Part shown: one piece after another, positions 30,686 through 39,226 of the stretch
Layout: every line of letters starts with the position of its first letter
Position numbering within the stretch: position 1 is the first letter of the stretch
NCBI GenBank assembly: GCA_964618455.1
Contig: CAZUAQ010000018.1
Span: 43,593-107,592, forward strand
Source: CAZUAQ01 sp964618455
GTDB taxonomy: Bacteria > Planctomycetota > Phycisphaerae > UBA1845 > PWPN01
Length of the DNA: 64,000 bases
Direction: 5' to 3'
Made by a program: the position numbers and the translations under genes
Notes under the pieces: model-generated
The model's input: only the letters and a program-made list of their open reading frames with translations
The model's database searches: none
What the model was told of the DNA's origin: nothing

Positions 30686-31315
30686 ATGGCAACGAAGCAG
30701 GGCGAAAGCGACTCGCTTCGACTGACCCGCCGGACCGAAAAACGGCTGATCATCGAGGCCCGCCAAGGCAGCGAAGACGCTGCGCGCTCGCTGGTCGATT
30801 CCCATCGGGATCGGCTGTTCGGGTTCGTGTACCGGATCCTGAGGGATTACGAGGAGTCCGAGGAAATCTGCCAGGAGGCGTTCCTTCGGGCGTTCAATTC
30901 GCTGGATTCGTTCTCATCGAAGTATCGGTTCAGCACGTGGCTGTTCACGATCGCGTACCGGCTGTGCCTGAATCACATCCGCCGTCGCAAGTCGCTGACG
31001 GGTGAAGTCGATTTCAGCGGCATGGCCGATGACGGCCCGGATGTGTCCGAGACGGTGGCCGAAAGTGATGAAGCCCGCCGGATGAAGGATCAGATCTGGG
31101 ACGCGGTCGACCACCTCAGCGTCCCGCAGCGGGCGGCCGTGCTGATGTATTACCGTGAGGGCATGAGCTGTCAGGCCATCTCCGAGGCGCTGGGGATCCC
31201 GACGGCGACCGCCAAGAGTCATCTGCACCGTGCGCGTGCACGGTTGCGCGAAGCACTGTCCAGTGTGGTGGAAGATTGGACACAGGTCCACTGGTTACGT
31301 GAGACGGCATCATGA
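30686..31315 (+). CDS. ECF-type RNA polymerase sigma factor
   Basis: A 209-residue sigma-70-family factor. Region 2 has LVDSHRDRLFGFVYRILRDY and EICQEAFLRAFNSLDSF plus the -10-binding FSTWLFTIAYRLCLNHIRR. Region 4 has a helix-turn-helix, REGMSCQAISEALGIPTATAKSHLHRAR. A linker of about 35 residues separates them. ATG 30686 matches family length, but no strong ribosome site lies at ideal spacing. Its TGA overlaps the ATG of the zinc-finger anti-sigma gene by 4 nt, the usual arrangement for an ECF/anti-sigma pair. Confidence 0.9.
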   Translation: MATKQGESDSLRLTRRTEKRLIIEARQGSEDAARSLVDSHRDRLFGFVYRILRDYEESEEICQEAFLRAFNSLDSFSSKYRFSTWLFTIAYRLCLNHIRRRKSLTGEVDFSGMADDGPDVSETVAESDEARRMKDQIWDAVDHLSVPQRAAVLMYYREGMSCQAISEALGIPTATAKSHLHRARARLREALSSVVEDWTQVHWLRETAS

Positions 31316-32088
31316 TTTCCTGCAAGCATGCACGACAACTCTTTGACCGCCACTTCGATGGTGAACTCTCACCGTCGCTCCAGGCGGAACTGCACGCCCA
31401 TCAACTGGCGTGCAGCGATTGCCAGAGCGCCCTGGCGATCACCGAAGCGTGCGAAGATGTCATTCGCTACGACCGGCGCGAGCCGCTGCTCGACGATTCC
31501 TTCACCGATCGGGTCATGGCCGCCCGGCGCGATCAGCAGGTCATCCGGGCCAAGCGATGGTTCATTCCGCAGGGTCCGTGGTATCGTGTCGCGACGATCG
31601 CGTTGTCGCCCCTGGCGGCGGCGGCGAGCATCGCCATGGCGGTGTCGCTGATCCTGCCGACGTACGAGCCCCTGCGCACAAGGATGGTGGCGTCGGAAAT
31701 CGAGGTCTCGGACGGCGTCTCGCAGAACGTGTCCGCCCTCACCTCAGGAAAATCGACCTCGGAAGAAGATCCCAGAATCGTCACCACTGCGTCGCATCAT
31801 TCGGCGGTGCCGTTCATGGACGCCCTGCTCGGGCCGCTCGTGTCGCGGGCCAAGACGACGATGGAAGGGGCGCGAAGCTGTGCCGCGGAGTTCGAGCTGC
31901 TGATGGAGATGGGCCTGTCCCAGCCGACTGAGAAGCTGGCCGCCCAGTGGCGCCTCCAGGAGGACCGCGACACCGTCGGCGAGACCGACCGCGCGAATCC
32001 GTCGCCGCTGGAGTCGCTCGATCCGACGCGTCTGAATCGTTCGGATTCCTCGGACCAGGCCGGCGAGCCTGCCCTCGAAGCCTTTTAA
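31312..32088 (+). CDS. Anti-sigma factor with zf-HC2 domain
   Basis: A 258-residue membrane-bound regulator. The N-terminus is a zf-HC2/ZAS domain: C4 and H28xxxC32xxC35 in HAHQLACSDC. One transmembrane helix (about 92-120) follows, with a low-complexity, polar extracytoplasmic tail. It should hold the co-encoded sigma factor at the membrane until a signal triggers release. The 4-nt overlap with the sigma gene supports 1:1 synthesis. The signal is unknown; the neighbouring secreted PDZ protein could belong to the same response. Confidence 0.82.
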   Translation: MISCKHARQLFDRHFDGELSPSLQAELHAHQLACSDCQSALAITEACEDVIRYDRREPLLDDSFTDRVMAARRDQQVIRAKRWFIPQGPWYRVATIALSPLAAAASIAMAVSLILPTYEPLRTRMVASEIEVSDGVSQNVSALTSGKSTSEEDPRIVTTASHHSAVPFMDALLGPLVSRAKTTMEGARSCAAEFELLMEMGLSQPTEKLAAQWRLQEDRDTVGETDRANPSPLESLDPTRLNRSDSSDQAGEPALEAF

Positions 32089-32181
32089 GCTCATCCACCT
32101 TTTCTTAAGATCTCCACCATCGGGTATTGGAAGGAAGTTCGCCGCGCGATCCGCGTGTTCGCGTGCGCCAAGGGTTCTCGA

Positions 32182-34212
32182 ATGCGCATCACGTCCACGT
32201 TGCTGATTTCGATCCTGGGATGTCTCCTCCCACCGGCGGTGGGAATGGGCGCTCCCGGAGATCCGGCGGACGAAAACGCCCGGCTGGCCCGCATCGCACC
32301 GGCAGACACGCGCCTGTTCCTGGAAGTGCGCGATGTTTCCACGATGCTGAGCGTGCCCGGCGGATCGCCGCTGGCGATCATGCTGACCGAGGTCGTGGTG
32401 GCGTCGCGGCCCGCCGGAACGCAGCCTGCCGGCACACTCGATCTCACGCGTGTGGTGGCCGACGCCATCGGGCTGGAAGACCCCCACACGGTCCATCTCA
32501 TGTTCAACGGGCGTATGGGCCTGGCTGCCGACGGTTGGAGCGGCCTGGGCGATGCGGTTCTCCTGGCGGAACCCACCGACGCGAAGGCCCTCGAACAGGC
32601 GCTGGCTCATCTGCGCGTCGACGACACCGATCTTCAACACGTCCGGCTGTACCGCATCGGCGATCTTCATGAACTCGCAAGCGACGGGCACTGGGTGGCG
32701 CTCGGGCGACGGACCCATGACCGCGCCATTTACGCGCGAACCGTCCAACTGCTGGAAACGCGAAGCGCGGAAACGCTCCATGCGGACGAAGCATTTCAAT
32801 CCCGGCTCGCAGACATTGCCGATGCGGCACAGGGCGTGTTCTGCATGCGCGCGCGGACGGGCGCGGACGAGAGTATCCAGGGACTGGTGCCCGGGTGGCC
32901 CGCCGCCTGGCCGCCGCCGACCGCGATGATTCTGGGCGTTCACGTGACCGACCGGGGAGTCGCTCTGGAGATGACCGGGAAGCTTCAGGCGGGCGTTCAA
33001 CAGTGGAGGCCGTCCGAAATTCCTATCGACGCCTTGAACCGGCTTCCTCAATCGACGCTGGCCGCATGGACGCAGAGCATCGACTATCACGCCGAATACA
33101 AACGGCTCAATCGTCTACCATCGGGGCCGGTGCGGTACTGCATGGATCTGATCGAGAACGGGGCTTCGGGAAGCGGCGTTGCCCGGCAACTCACCCGGCA
33201 TCTCGTGGGCGACACGCTGGTGCTTGTCGGCCGCCATCCCAAGCGATTTTCCGATCGGACATTGATCCTCCCCTCGCTGGCCATGGCGGTGGAGTCGGAC
33301 AACCCTCCCGCCGTGCACAAAGCCATGATGACGATGGCGGAGAACATGGTCCGCGCGTTGAATCGCGCCGCGGGACAGGAAAGCCTCTACAGGATTCAGC
33401 GCCATGCGATTGAAGGGGGAGGAGCTGTCCATTCGGTCAATCTCGGATCGCTCTTCGCCGGAAATACCTCTTGCGAATGGCTCGGGGCGCTGGAACTGGC
33501 ATGGGCGGTCGCGGACCGATGGCTGGTCATGGGCACACAGGCGCAGACCGTCAGGGAAATCGTGCGCGCCCGGCGCGGGGCGGACCCGACGCTTCCGGTG
33601 GGCCGCGTGCATGACGCCCTGCGGGAGGTCCAGATGCGAGGCGGATCAGCACGGCTGATCCTGCTCGCCCAGCCGCAGGAAGCCGGACGCGCGATCGACA
33701 GTTGGACCGCCTATCTCCGTGCCGAGCATCCGGAAATGCTGACCGCGGCATGGTGGCAGGAGCTTCGCCGACGTCACCAGGCCTCGCGCGTGCAACTGGG
33801 GCTGGAGGCGCGGGCACGTGCCGGCATCCTCGAGGTGGAGCGAACGTATCCCGAATGGCCCGCGCACGGCCTGCTACTGCCGGGGGATGTGATCCTGGCG
33901 GTGGACGGTCGACCCTTGAAACCGGAGAACAGCTTCGCCGCGCTGCGCGACTCGATCGCCACACGTCCTCAGGAGGAGCGTATCGTCATGACCGTGAAGC
34001 GCGGTGAAGAAACGTTGGACGTGGAATTGAACCTGCCTTCCTCGGGCCCCGGTACCCATCCCTTTCAACCCGTGGAACTTCTCGATCGCCTGGCGGAAAT
34101 CCTGCGGCCGTTCGCGTCGGCGAGTTTCGCTTCCTGGCAGCCCGCCCCCGATCTGCTCAAGGCGCATGTCGAACTGAAACTGCACACAGCGCCTCCCGCC
34201 GAAAAACCGTAG
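32182..34212 (+). CDS. Secreted protein with C-terminal PDZ domain
   Basis: A 676-residue exported protein with a signal peptide (about 1-24, ending VGMGAP). The large central region (about 30-530) is a two-part alpha/beta domain of unknown family. It resembles planctomycete proteins of the 'RLFLEVRDV...' opening. Residues about 545-625 form a PDZ domain: ARAGILEVERTYPEWPAHGLLLPGDVILAVDGRPL. No protease triad is evident, so the PDZ probably binds peptide termini or mediates assembly. It lies 94 nt after the anti-sigma gene, so co-regulation with the ECF pair is possible. AAGGG precedes the chosen ATG. Confidence 0.65.
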   Translation: MRITSTLLISILGCLLPPAVGMGAPGDPADENARLARIAPADTRLFLEVRDVSTMLSVPGGSPLAIMLTEVVVASRPAGTQPAGTLDLTRVVADAIGLEDPHTVHLMFNGRMGLAADGWSGLGDAVLLAEPTDAKALEQALAHLRVDDTDLQHVRLYRIGDLHELASDGHWVALGRRTHDRAIYARTVQLLETRSAETLHADEAFQSRLADIADAAQGVFCMRARTGADESIQGLVPGWPAAWPPPTAMILGVHVTDRGVALEMTGKLQAGVQQWRPSEIPIDALNRLPQSTLAAWTQSIDYHAEYKRLNRLPSGPVRYCMDLIENGASGSGVARQLTRHLVGDTLVLVGRHPKRFSDRTLILPSLAMAVESDNPPAVHKAMMTMAENMVRALNRAAGQESLYRIQRHAIEGGGAVHSVNLGSLFAGNTSCEWLGALELAWAVADRWLVMGTQAQTVREIVRARRGADPTLPVGRVHDALREVQMRGGSARLILLAQPQEAGRAIDSWTAYLRAEHPEMLTAAWWQELRRRHQASRVQLGLEARARAGILEVERTYPEWPAHGLLLPGDVILAVDGRPLKPENSFAALRDSIATRPQEERIVMTVKRGEETLDVELNLPSSGPGTHPFQPVELLDRLAEILRPFASASFASWQPAPDLLKAHVELKLHTAPPAEKP

Positions 34213-34255
34213 GATGCCTGCGCCGATTCGACGGATTGTTCGCGAATAATGCTCC

Positions 34256-35233
34256 TCAATCGACCAGCCGTCGCGCGTAACTTCGATAGTCAAACGCGAA
34301 CGTGTCGAGATCGACGGTGAGATAGGCCTTGAAGAGTTGCATGCCTTCGGACTCGTCGGAGGCTTCCGGGTGAGCGGCGAGATAGGCGTTGACTTTTTCC
34401 CGGACCGCGTTCGTGCCGAGATCGGCAAGCAATTGGCGGAAGGGCGCGGTGTACTTGCCGTCATCGCCCGATTGCAGGTAGAGCACGAGAGACCAGACCT
34501 GGGCATAGTACGTCCGGACGGACACGTCCGCCTCGCGCACCGCCACGCCCGCGTCTATTTGCAGTAACTGCCGCAGTGGGATCAGGCCGTTCTCCTGGGA
34601 GAGGGCTTCGCGGAGATGATTGCGGCGGTTGAAGTTGCGCTTCGGTGTGAACACCGGGTACGGGCCCTCGAGCTCGAAGGCTTCCCACTGGCAGGCCAGC
34701 CCCTCGTTCAGCCATGCGGGGATGCGGCGCGGAAAGCACCGGCTGAAGTACTGGTGCATGCCCTCGTGCGCCAGCAGCGACAGGGTGTGATCGCGCTGCA
34801 GATCGAACGCGACCGCCGTAGCCGAGGCGCTGTCGGTGTAACCGCCCGAGAGGATGTACAGGTAGGTCGACGCCTGAAGGGGGAAGCGCTGCTTCGTGAA
34901 TTGTGCCCACTCGTCGCGCGTGTTGAACAGGTAGACGACCAGCCGCTTTCCGAGCGGCTGGGGCGGGGGCACGAGTTTTTCGTACTCGCAGTAGGTCGCT
35001 TCGAGAAACGGAGCGAGATATTCACGAATAACTTCGTCCTGGGCGGTCACGCGAAGATCGAAATGCTCGGTGCGCACACGGATCCCGTTGCCGAAAGACT
35101 CTGTCTCGAACGTGGACGGATCAATGGCGTCACGGCAGGTGAACTCCGGTTCGGGCGAGCAACCGAGTATGCCCGCCGACACGGCGAGAATCACGATGTT
35201 CCAGACGATGCATCGACGCGTTCGATCGTTCAC
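34256..35233 (-). CDS. Lipoprotein zinc metallopeptidase (DUF1570/MA-like)
   Basis: A 325-residue lipoprotein. The signal has a lipobox ILGC (C25). The catalytic helix is H156-E157-G-M-H160, with E177 in WLNEGLA 17 residues on, the gluzincin arrangement of the peptidase MA-like/DUF1570 family. FDLRVTAQDEVI and YLFNTRDEWAQF are also typical of it. All zinc ligands are present, so it should be active at the envelope. GTG 35233 is chosen over a long Arg/Pro-rich upstream extension because GAGGAGAG lies 5 nt before it and the signal peptide starts there. Its substrate is unknown. Confidence 0.8.
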   Translation of the reverse strand: MNDRTRRCIVWNIVILAVSAGILGCSPEPEFTCRDAIDPSTFETESFGNGIRVRTEHFDLRVTAQDEVIREYLAPFLEATYCEYEKLVPPPQPLGKRLVVYLFNTRDEWAQFTKQRFPLQASTYLYILSGGYTDSASATAVAFDLQRDHTLSLLAHEGMHQYFSRCFPRRIPAWLNEGLACQWEAFELEGPYPVFTPKRNFNRRNHLREALSQENGLIPLRQLLQIDAGVAVREADVSVRTYYAQVWSLVLYLQSGDDGKYTAPFRQLLADLGTNAVREKVNAYLAAHPEASDESEGMQLFKAYLTVDLDTFAFDYRSYARRLVD

Positions 35234-35474
35234 GAGCCTCTCCTCATCAATCCCCTCGCTTCGTTCATGTGACGGCCACCTCGAAGGATAGCGGGAGGCC
35301 CGATCCCGAGCCAGTTGCGCGGCTCCGGCCGGTTGACGTACCCCGGCGGCGCGGGACAATGCCCTCGGCGACGTGGCGGGAGGCGGGGCAACAGGATCGC
35401 CTCCCGGGGCCGCCGCACGGAGCAACGGCACGCATGGCGAATCACTCACATCTTGCATCGGCGGGGATCGGCCG

Positions 35475-36557
35475 ATGAGTGCGCGCGTTCAGGCGGGGCC
35501 GATGAATCGACCGTGGCGCCGCATGTGGGCCTACTTCTATTACCTCCGCAAGCCGATCGTGAATTTCCTGCCGCTGCTCGGGCTGCTGCTCATCGTGCTG
35601 CTGGCGGGCAGTTACTGCTTCCATGCCTACTACAAACAGGAAGAGTTCGCCCGAGAGCCCATGGGCTACGTGGAGGCCCTGTACATCACCTGGTCGCTGG
35701 TGTTCAAGGAGCACCTGATGGATTTTCCCGACCACTGGCTGCTGCAGGTGTTCTACTTCGCCCTTCCGCCACTGGGGCTGGTGGTCATCCTGGATGGTAT
35801 CGTGCGTTTCAGTTACCACATTCTCCGTCGCGACGAGTCGAGCGTCGAGTGGGTGCAAGCCATGAGCAAGACGATGAACAACCACGTGATCCTCTGCGGG
35901 CTGGGCAAGGTCGGCCTGCGCGTGATGCAGCAGTTGATCCGCCTCGGCGAGCAGGTGGCGGTCCTGGAAAAGGACGAGCACTGCCCGAACCTCTCGCATG
36001 CCCGCAAGCATGGCGTCCCGGTGCGCATCGGGCACAGCCGCGACGAAGGCATCTTCAACGATCTGAACGTCGCCGCCGCCAAGTCGATCATCCTCGCCAC
36101 CGACGACGACCTGGCCAACATCGAGCTGGCCCTCGACGCCCGGGCGATCAACCCGGAGATCCGCGTCGTGCTGCGCCTGTTCGACCAGGAACTGGCATCG
36201 AAGATCCAGGAGTCGTTCAACATTCATCACGCGTTCAGCACGTCGGAACTGGCGGCGCCGCTGTTCGCCACCGGGTCGAGCGACAAGTCGATCATCAACT
36301 CGTTCTACGTGGGGAGTGAGCTTCTCGTGGTCGCGCAACTGGTGATCCGCCCGGAGTCGGAGCTGATGAACCTGCCGATCCGCGAGTTCGGCAGCCGGCA
36401 CAAGGCGTTCGTCATCTCGCACACGCGCTGCGAGCAGATGACCAGTTTCCCGAGCGCCGAGACGATCCTCAAGGTGGGCGACCAGGTGACGATCCAGACC
36501 AAGCCCGAAGTCCTGAAGACCATTCACAAGCTCAACCGCGACCCGCTGCCGTATTGA
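35475..36557 (+). CDS. RCK/TrkA-N protein with a channel-like but filterless pore
   Basis: A 360-residue protein laid out like a two-helix potassium channel: helix 1 (about 30-52), a P-loop-like segment (about 64-85), helix 2 (about 89-110), then RCK-N with Rossmann fingerprint VILCGLGKVGLRVM (138-151), and a TrkA-C domain. Where channels have TVGYGD the sequence reads ITWSLVFKEHLMDFPDH, so the K+ selectivity filter is absent. It may be a non-conducting subunit, conduct another ion, or sense nucleotides. ATG 35475 is supported by GGGGAT upstream. It is divergent from the peptidase gene. Confidence 0.8.
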   Translation: MSARVQAGPMNRPWRRMWAYFYYLRKPIVNFLPLLGLLLIVLLAGSYCFHAYYKQEEFAREPMGYVEALYITWSLVFKEHLMDFPDHWLLQVFYFALPPLGLVVILDGIVRFSYHILRRDESSVEWVQAMSKTMNNHVILCGLGKVGLRVMQQLIRLGEQVAVLEKDEHCPNLSHARKHGVPVRIGHSRDEGIFNDLNVAAAKSIILATDDDLANIELALDARAINPEIRVVLRLFDQELASKIQESFNIHHAFSTSELAAPLFATGSSDKSIINSFYVGSELLVVAQLVIRPESELMNLPIREFGSRHKAFVISHTRCEQMTSFPSAETILKVGDQVTIQTKPEVLKTIHKLNRDPLPY

Positions 36558-36591
36558 GCGATCGTATCGAAGCCGAAACGCCACTTCGCAC

Positions 36592-37707
36592 ATGTGCGAC
36601 CCCGATCCGCAGGAGTGTGCATTGCCCTACCGAATCGAGAAACGCGAATGGGACGGCGGCGCGTTGATTGACGTTTTTCTGCCGGTGCGATACGTCCTCG
36701 CCACACTTCTGAGCATCGCCGCACTTTTCGCACTGGGAGGGCTCGTGGCGTATCCGTTCCTGCTGCTCCTGACAAAACGCGGAGCCCCCCTCGCCGGGCT
36801 TGAGGAATTGCGATTTCTCATGGCCGTACTTGTCGGCAATCCGCTGGGCGTCCTGATGATCAGGTTGCGAGCCTATTTTCGAACGCGGCGATGGAGACGT
36901 CTCCTGAAGAAGTACGTTGACCCTGCGCATGATAAAGACTCGAACACGCTTGTTTCGATCATGGAGTTGCTAGCACGTCATCGAGCTGGACGACTCGGGG
37001 GCGAATTTCCGCTCACGCATGCGCGGCGACTTGCGGAGTACCTGAAGGCCATTGGCCGGTCCGGAGTTGCCGTCAGGGTCTCCACCGATCTTGGGGGGAA
37101 AGGCAACACGGAATATCTGGACACGCAAGGAAAGCACGAACTTGATCCGTTCCCCTTCGCGTTCGAGCCAACCCGCCTGAGCGATACCGCCGCGCTGTAC
37201 GGACAGCAAGAGACCTCAGGAAAGGGCAAACCGCGCAGGCGCCTTCACCGATGGGTATTCAGTCTATGTGTGGCAGGCGGCGTATTCGGATTGCTTGTCT
37301 TCAGTGACTGGCTCATTTTCAACGGGTCGGACCTCGGATATTTCGTGATGGGAATCCTGGCCGTCGCCGCCATGGCAGCCGTCTTGACGTTTCTTGTATA
37401 CGCAGGCGGAATCCTGTGGTCACGTCTCGCGCGCAGTTTGGACGGAGGTTGGTGGCTGGTGCCCGGCGGTATTGTGCAGCGGCGTAGCGGTTGGATGGGC
37501 GGCCCGATGGAGTTGAACCTCTACACGCGGGACACGACCAACATGATCGTCGTGCCGGGTGCGAACGTCGTGCTCTTCACGCGGGAAGACGGATCACCCG
37601 TCAACTTGCCTTGCAACCTGAAACATCAGATCGCCCTGCTGAACGCGTGGTTCTGTCCCGCCACACCGCCCACGCACGAACAACTGAGCGATCTGCGCGA
37701 GGGATGA
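36592..37707 (+). CDS. Hypothetical membrane protein with PH-like C-terminus
   Basis: A 371-residue protein of no recognised family. Hydrophobic segments lie at about 33-60, 76-92, 222-245 and 250-285. A cytoplasmic segment (about 95-215) separates the pairs. The last 80 residues (WWLVPGGIVQRRSGWMGG..., VVLFTREDGSPVNLPC) look beta-rich and may be a bacterial PH-like domain. The start is uncertain: ATG 36592 lacks a ribosome site, whereas TTG 36621 follows AGGAG at good spacing. It lies 34 nt after the RCK gene on the same strand and may be co-transcribed. Function unknown. Confidence 0.6.
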   Translation: MCDPDPQECALPYRIEKREWDGGALIDVFLPVRYVLATLLSIAALFALGGLVAYPFLLLLTKRGAPLAGLEELRFLMAVLVGNPLGVLMIRLRAYFRTRRWRRLLKKYVDPAHDKDSNTLVSIMELLARHRAGRLGGEFPLTHARRLAEYLKAIGRSGVAVRVSTDLGGKGNTEYLDTQGKHELDPFPFAFEPTRLSDTAALYGQQETSGKGKPRRRLHRWVFSLCVAGGVFGLLVFSDWLIFNGSDLGYFVMGILAVAAMAAVLTFLVYAGGILWSRLARSLDGGWWLVPGGIVQRRSGWMGGPMELNLYTRDTTNMIVVPGANVVLFTREDGSPVNLPCNLKHQIALLNAWFCPATPPTHEQLSDLREG

Positions 37708-37818
37708 CGTGGGCGCGGACTCGCGTGACACACCGCACATCACCTCGACGATCGGCGACAAGGAAAGTTCATTGCCCAGCCAAACGTAAGGCATGGCGTT
37801 ATCTGTCAATGCTGGGAA

Positions 37819-39144
37819 TCAGTCCGGCCGCTCCCACAGCGTGGCGGCGTCGTGGCCGGTGAAGCCGGTGCTCAGCTTGAGCAAGGTGCGCGTCGGGCGG
37901 GAATGCGTTTCGGTGGCCAGCGGCAGGGGCAGATCGCTTTGCCCGATCGCGGTGTTCGGCGTGGCATAGACGCGGCCGGTCTGCATGCCGATCAGCGCGC
38001 CGATCGTTTCCATCAGGCCGCTGCTCGCCAGCATGTGGCCCGTGTACGGCTTGAGCACCGTGGCGATGCCTTCGCCCTTCGTCTTTGCTCCCCACGTCTT
38101 CGCCAGACAGCGTGCTTCGTAGCCGTCCGAGATGCGCGAGCCGGCGCCGTGCGGGACCACCACGTCGATGTCGCCCGGCGTCTTCCCCGCGTCCGCCAGG
38201 CATCGCGCGATCACCTCCGCCAGGCGCAGCGATGCCACGTCGGGGATCACCTGCTTCCACGATTGCTGGGCGAATGCGCTGCCGGCGTACCGGGCAATCA
38301 CTCTTGCCCCGCGACGCGACGCATGTTCCGCCGATTCGAGCACCAGCGCCCCCGCCCCCTCACCGACGTAGAACCCGCGCCCCTCCGCCGCGAAGGGCGC
38401 CATCACGCCATCGCACGCGTACATCTCCATCCGCCGGAACCACTCGAGCCGCACGCCGGTCTCGAACGCCTCGCCCCCGACGACGACCATCACTTCCGCC
38501 TGCCCCCGGCGGATCCGATCGGCGGCAACCTCCAGCGCGTACGCCCCGGAGGTGCAGGCGTTGTGCACGCTCGTCGAGAAGCCGTGCAGGCCGAACGCCT
38601 TGCCCATCAGATGCACGTAATAAAACGCCTGCGTGTTGTAGAAGCTCGGCGCCATGAGATCGTACACGCCCAGCCCCGCCGCGCCGGCGGCTTCACCCGG
38701 CGTACCCGGTTGCGGAAGACCCGCCCCCTCGGCCGACTCCGGCGGGCACGCGCCCCGGGCGATCATCGCGAACATCCGCGCCACCAGCGCCTCGGTGCCC
38801 GGCGCTTCAAAGACCTGCACCGCCCCGACCGTGTTCTCGCGCCGATCGACTTCCAGCCCCGCATCCGCCAGAGCGAGCTCCACCGCCAGAAGCGCGTACG
38901 CCAGGTCGCGATACGCGCCGGCCTCCTGGCCTTCGAGAAAGTTCATGTGCTTCGCGAGTCCCGGCACCTCCGCCGGCATTGCACACATGGGAAAGTCGAC
39001 GTCGACACCCACGTCCGTCGCCAGCGCGCGTGGCACCACCGGGCAGCGCCCCGACGCCAGGCCTTCGGCAAATACCTCGCGCCCGACACCGATCGCCGCC
39101 ACCGGCCCCACGCCCGTCACCACGATGTCGCGGTCATGTGCCAT
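37819..39144 (-). CDS. Beta-ketoacyl-ACP synthase (KAS I/II-like)
   Basis: A 441-residue thiolase-fold condensing enzyme. The catalytic triad is C197 (HNACTSGAYAL), H332 (VPHGAGSRISD, in place of PHGTGT) and H370 (KPYTGHMLASSG), and a final GFTGHDAA glycine loop is present. An insertion of about 30 residues near 130-160 is rich in Gly, Pro and Ala. It should elongate acyl chains by decarboxylative Claisen condensation. No ACP, ketoreductase or dehydratase is nearby, so it is isolated from the main fab cluster and may serve a specialised lipid or polyketide. Confidence 0.88.
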   Translation of the reverse strand: MAHDRDIVVTGVGPVAAIGVGREVFAEGLASGRCPVVPRALATDVGVDVDFPMCAMPAEVPGLAKHMNFLEGQEAGAYRDLAYALLAVELALADAGLEVDRRENTVGAVQVFEAPGTEALVARMFAMIARGACPPESAEGAGLPQPGTPGEAAGAAGLGVYDLMAPSFYNTQAFYYVHLMGKAFGLHGFSTSVHNACTSGAYALEVAADRIRRGQAEVMVVVGGEAFETGVRLEWFRRMEMYACDGVMAPFAAEGRGFYVGEGAGALVLESAEHASRRGARVIARYAGSAFAQQSWKQVIPDVASLRLAEVIARCLADAGKTPGDIDVVVPHGAGSRISDGYEARCLAKTWGAKTKGEGIATVLKPYTGHMLASSGLMETIGALIGMQTGRVYATPNTAIGQSDLPLPLATETHSRPTRTLLKLSTGFTGHDAATLWERPD

Positions 39145-39226
39145 ACCGTTCTCGAGGAGTGTTCGTCAGATCAACGCGAGCGTCCGCAGGGACTGTCCCT
39201 TTCACACACCGCCGCGCGAGCCGACG

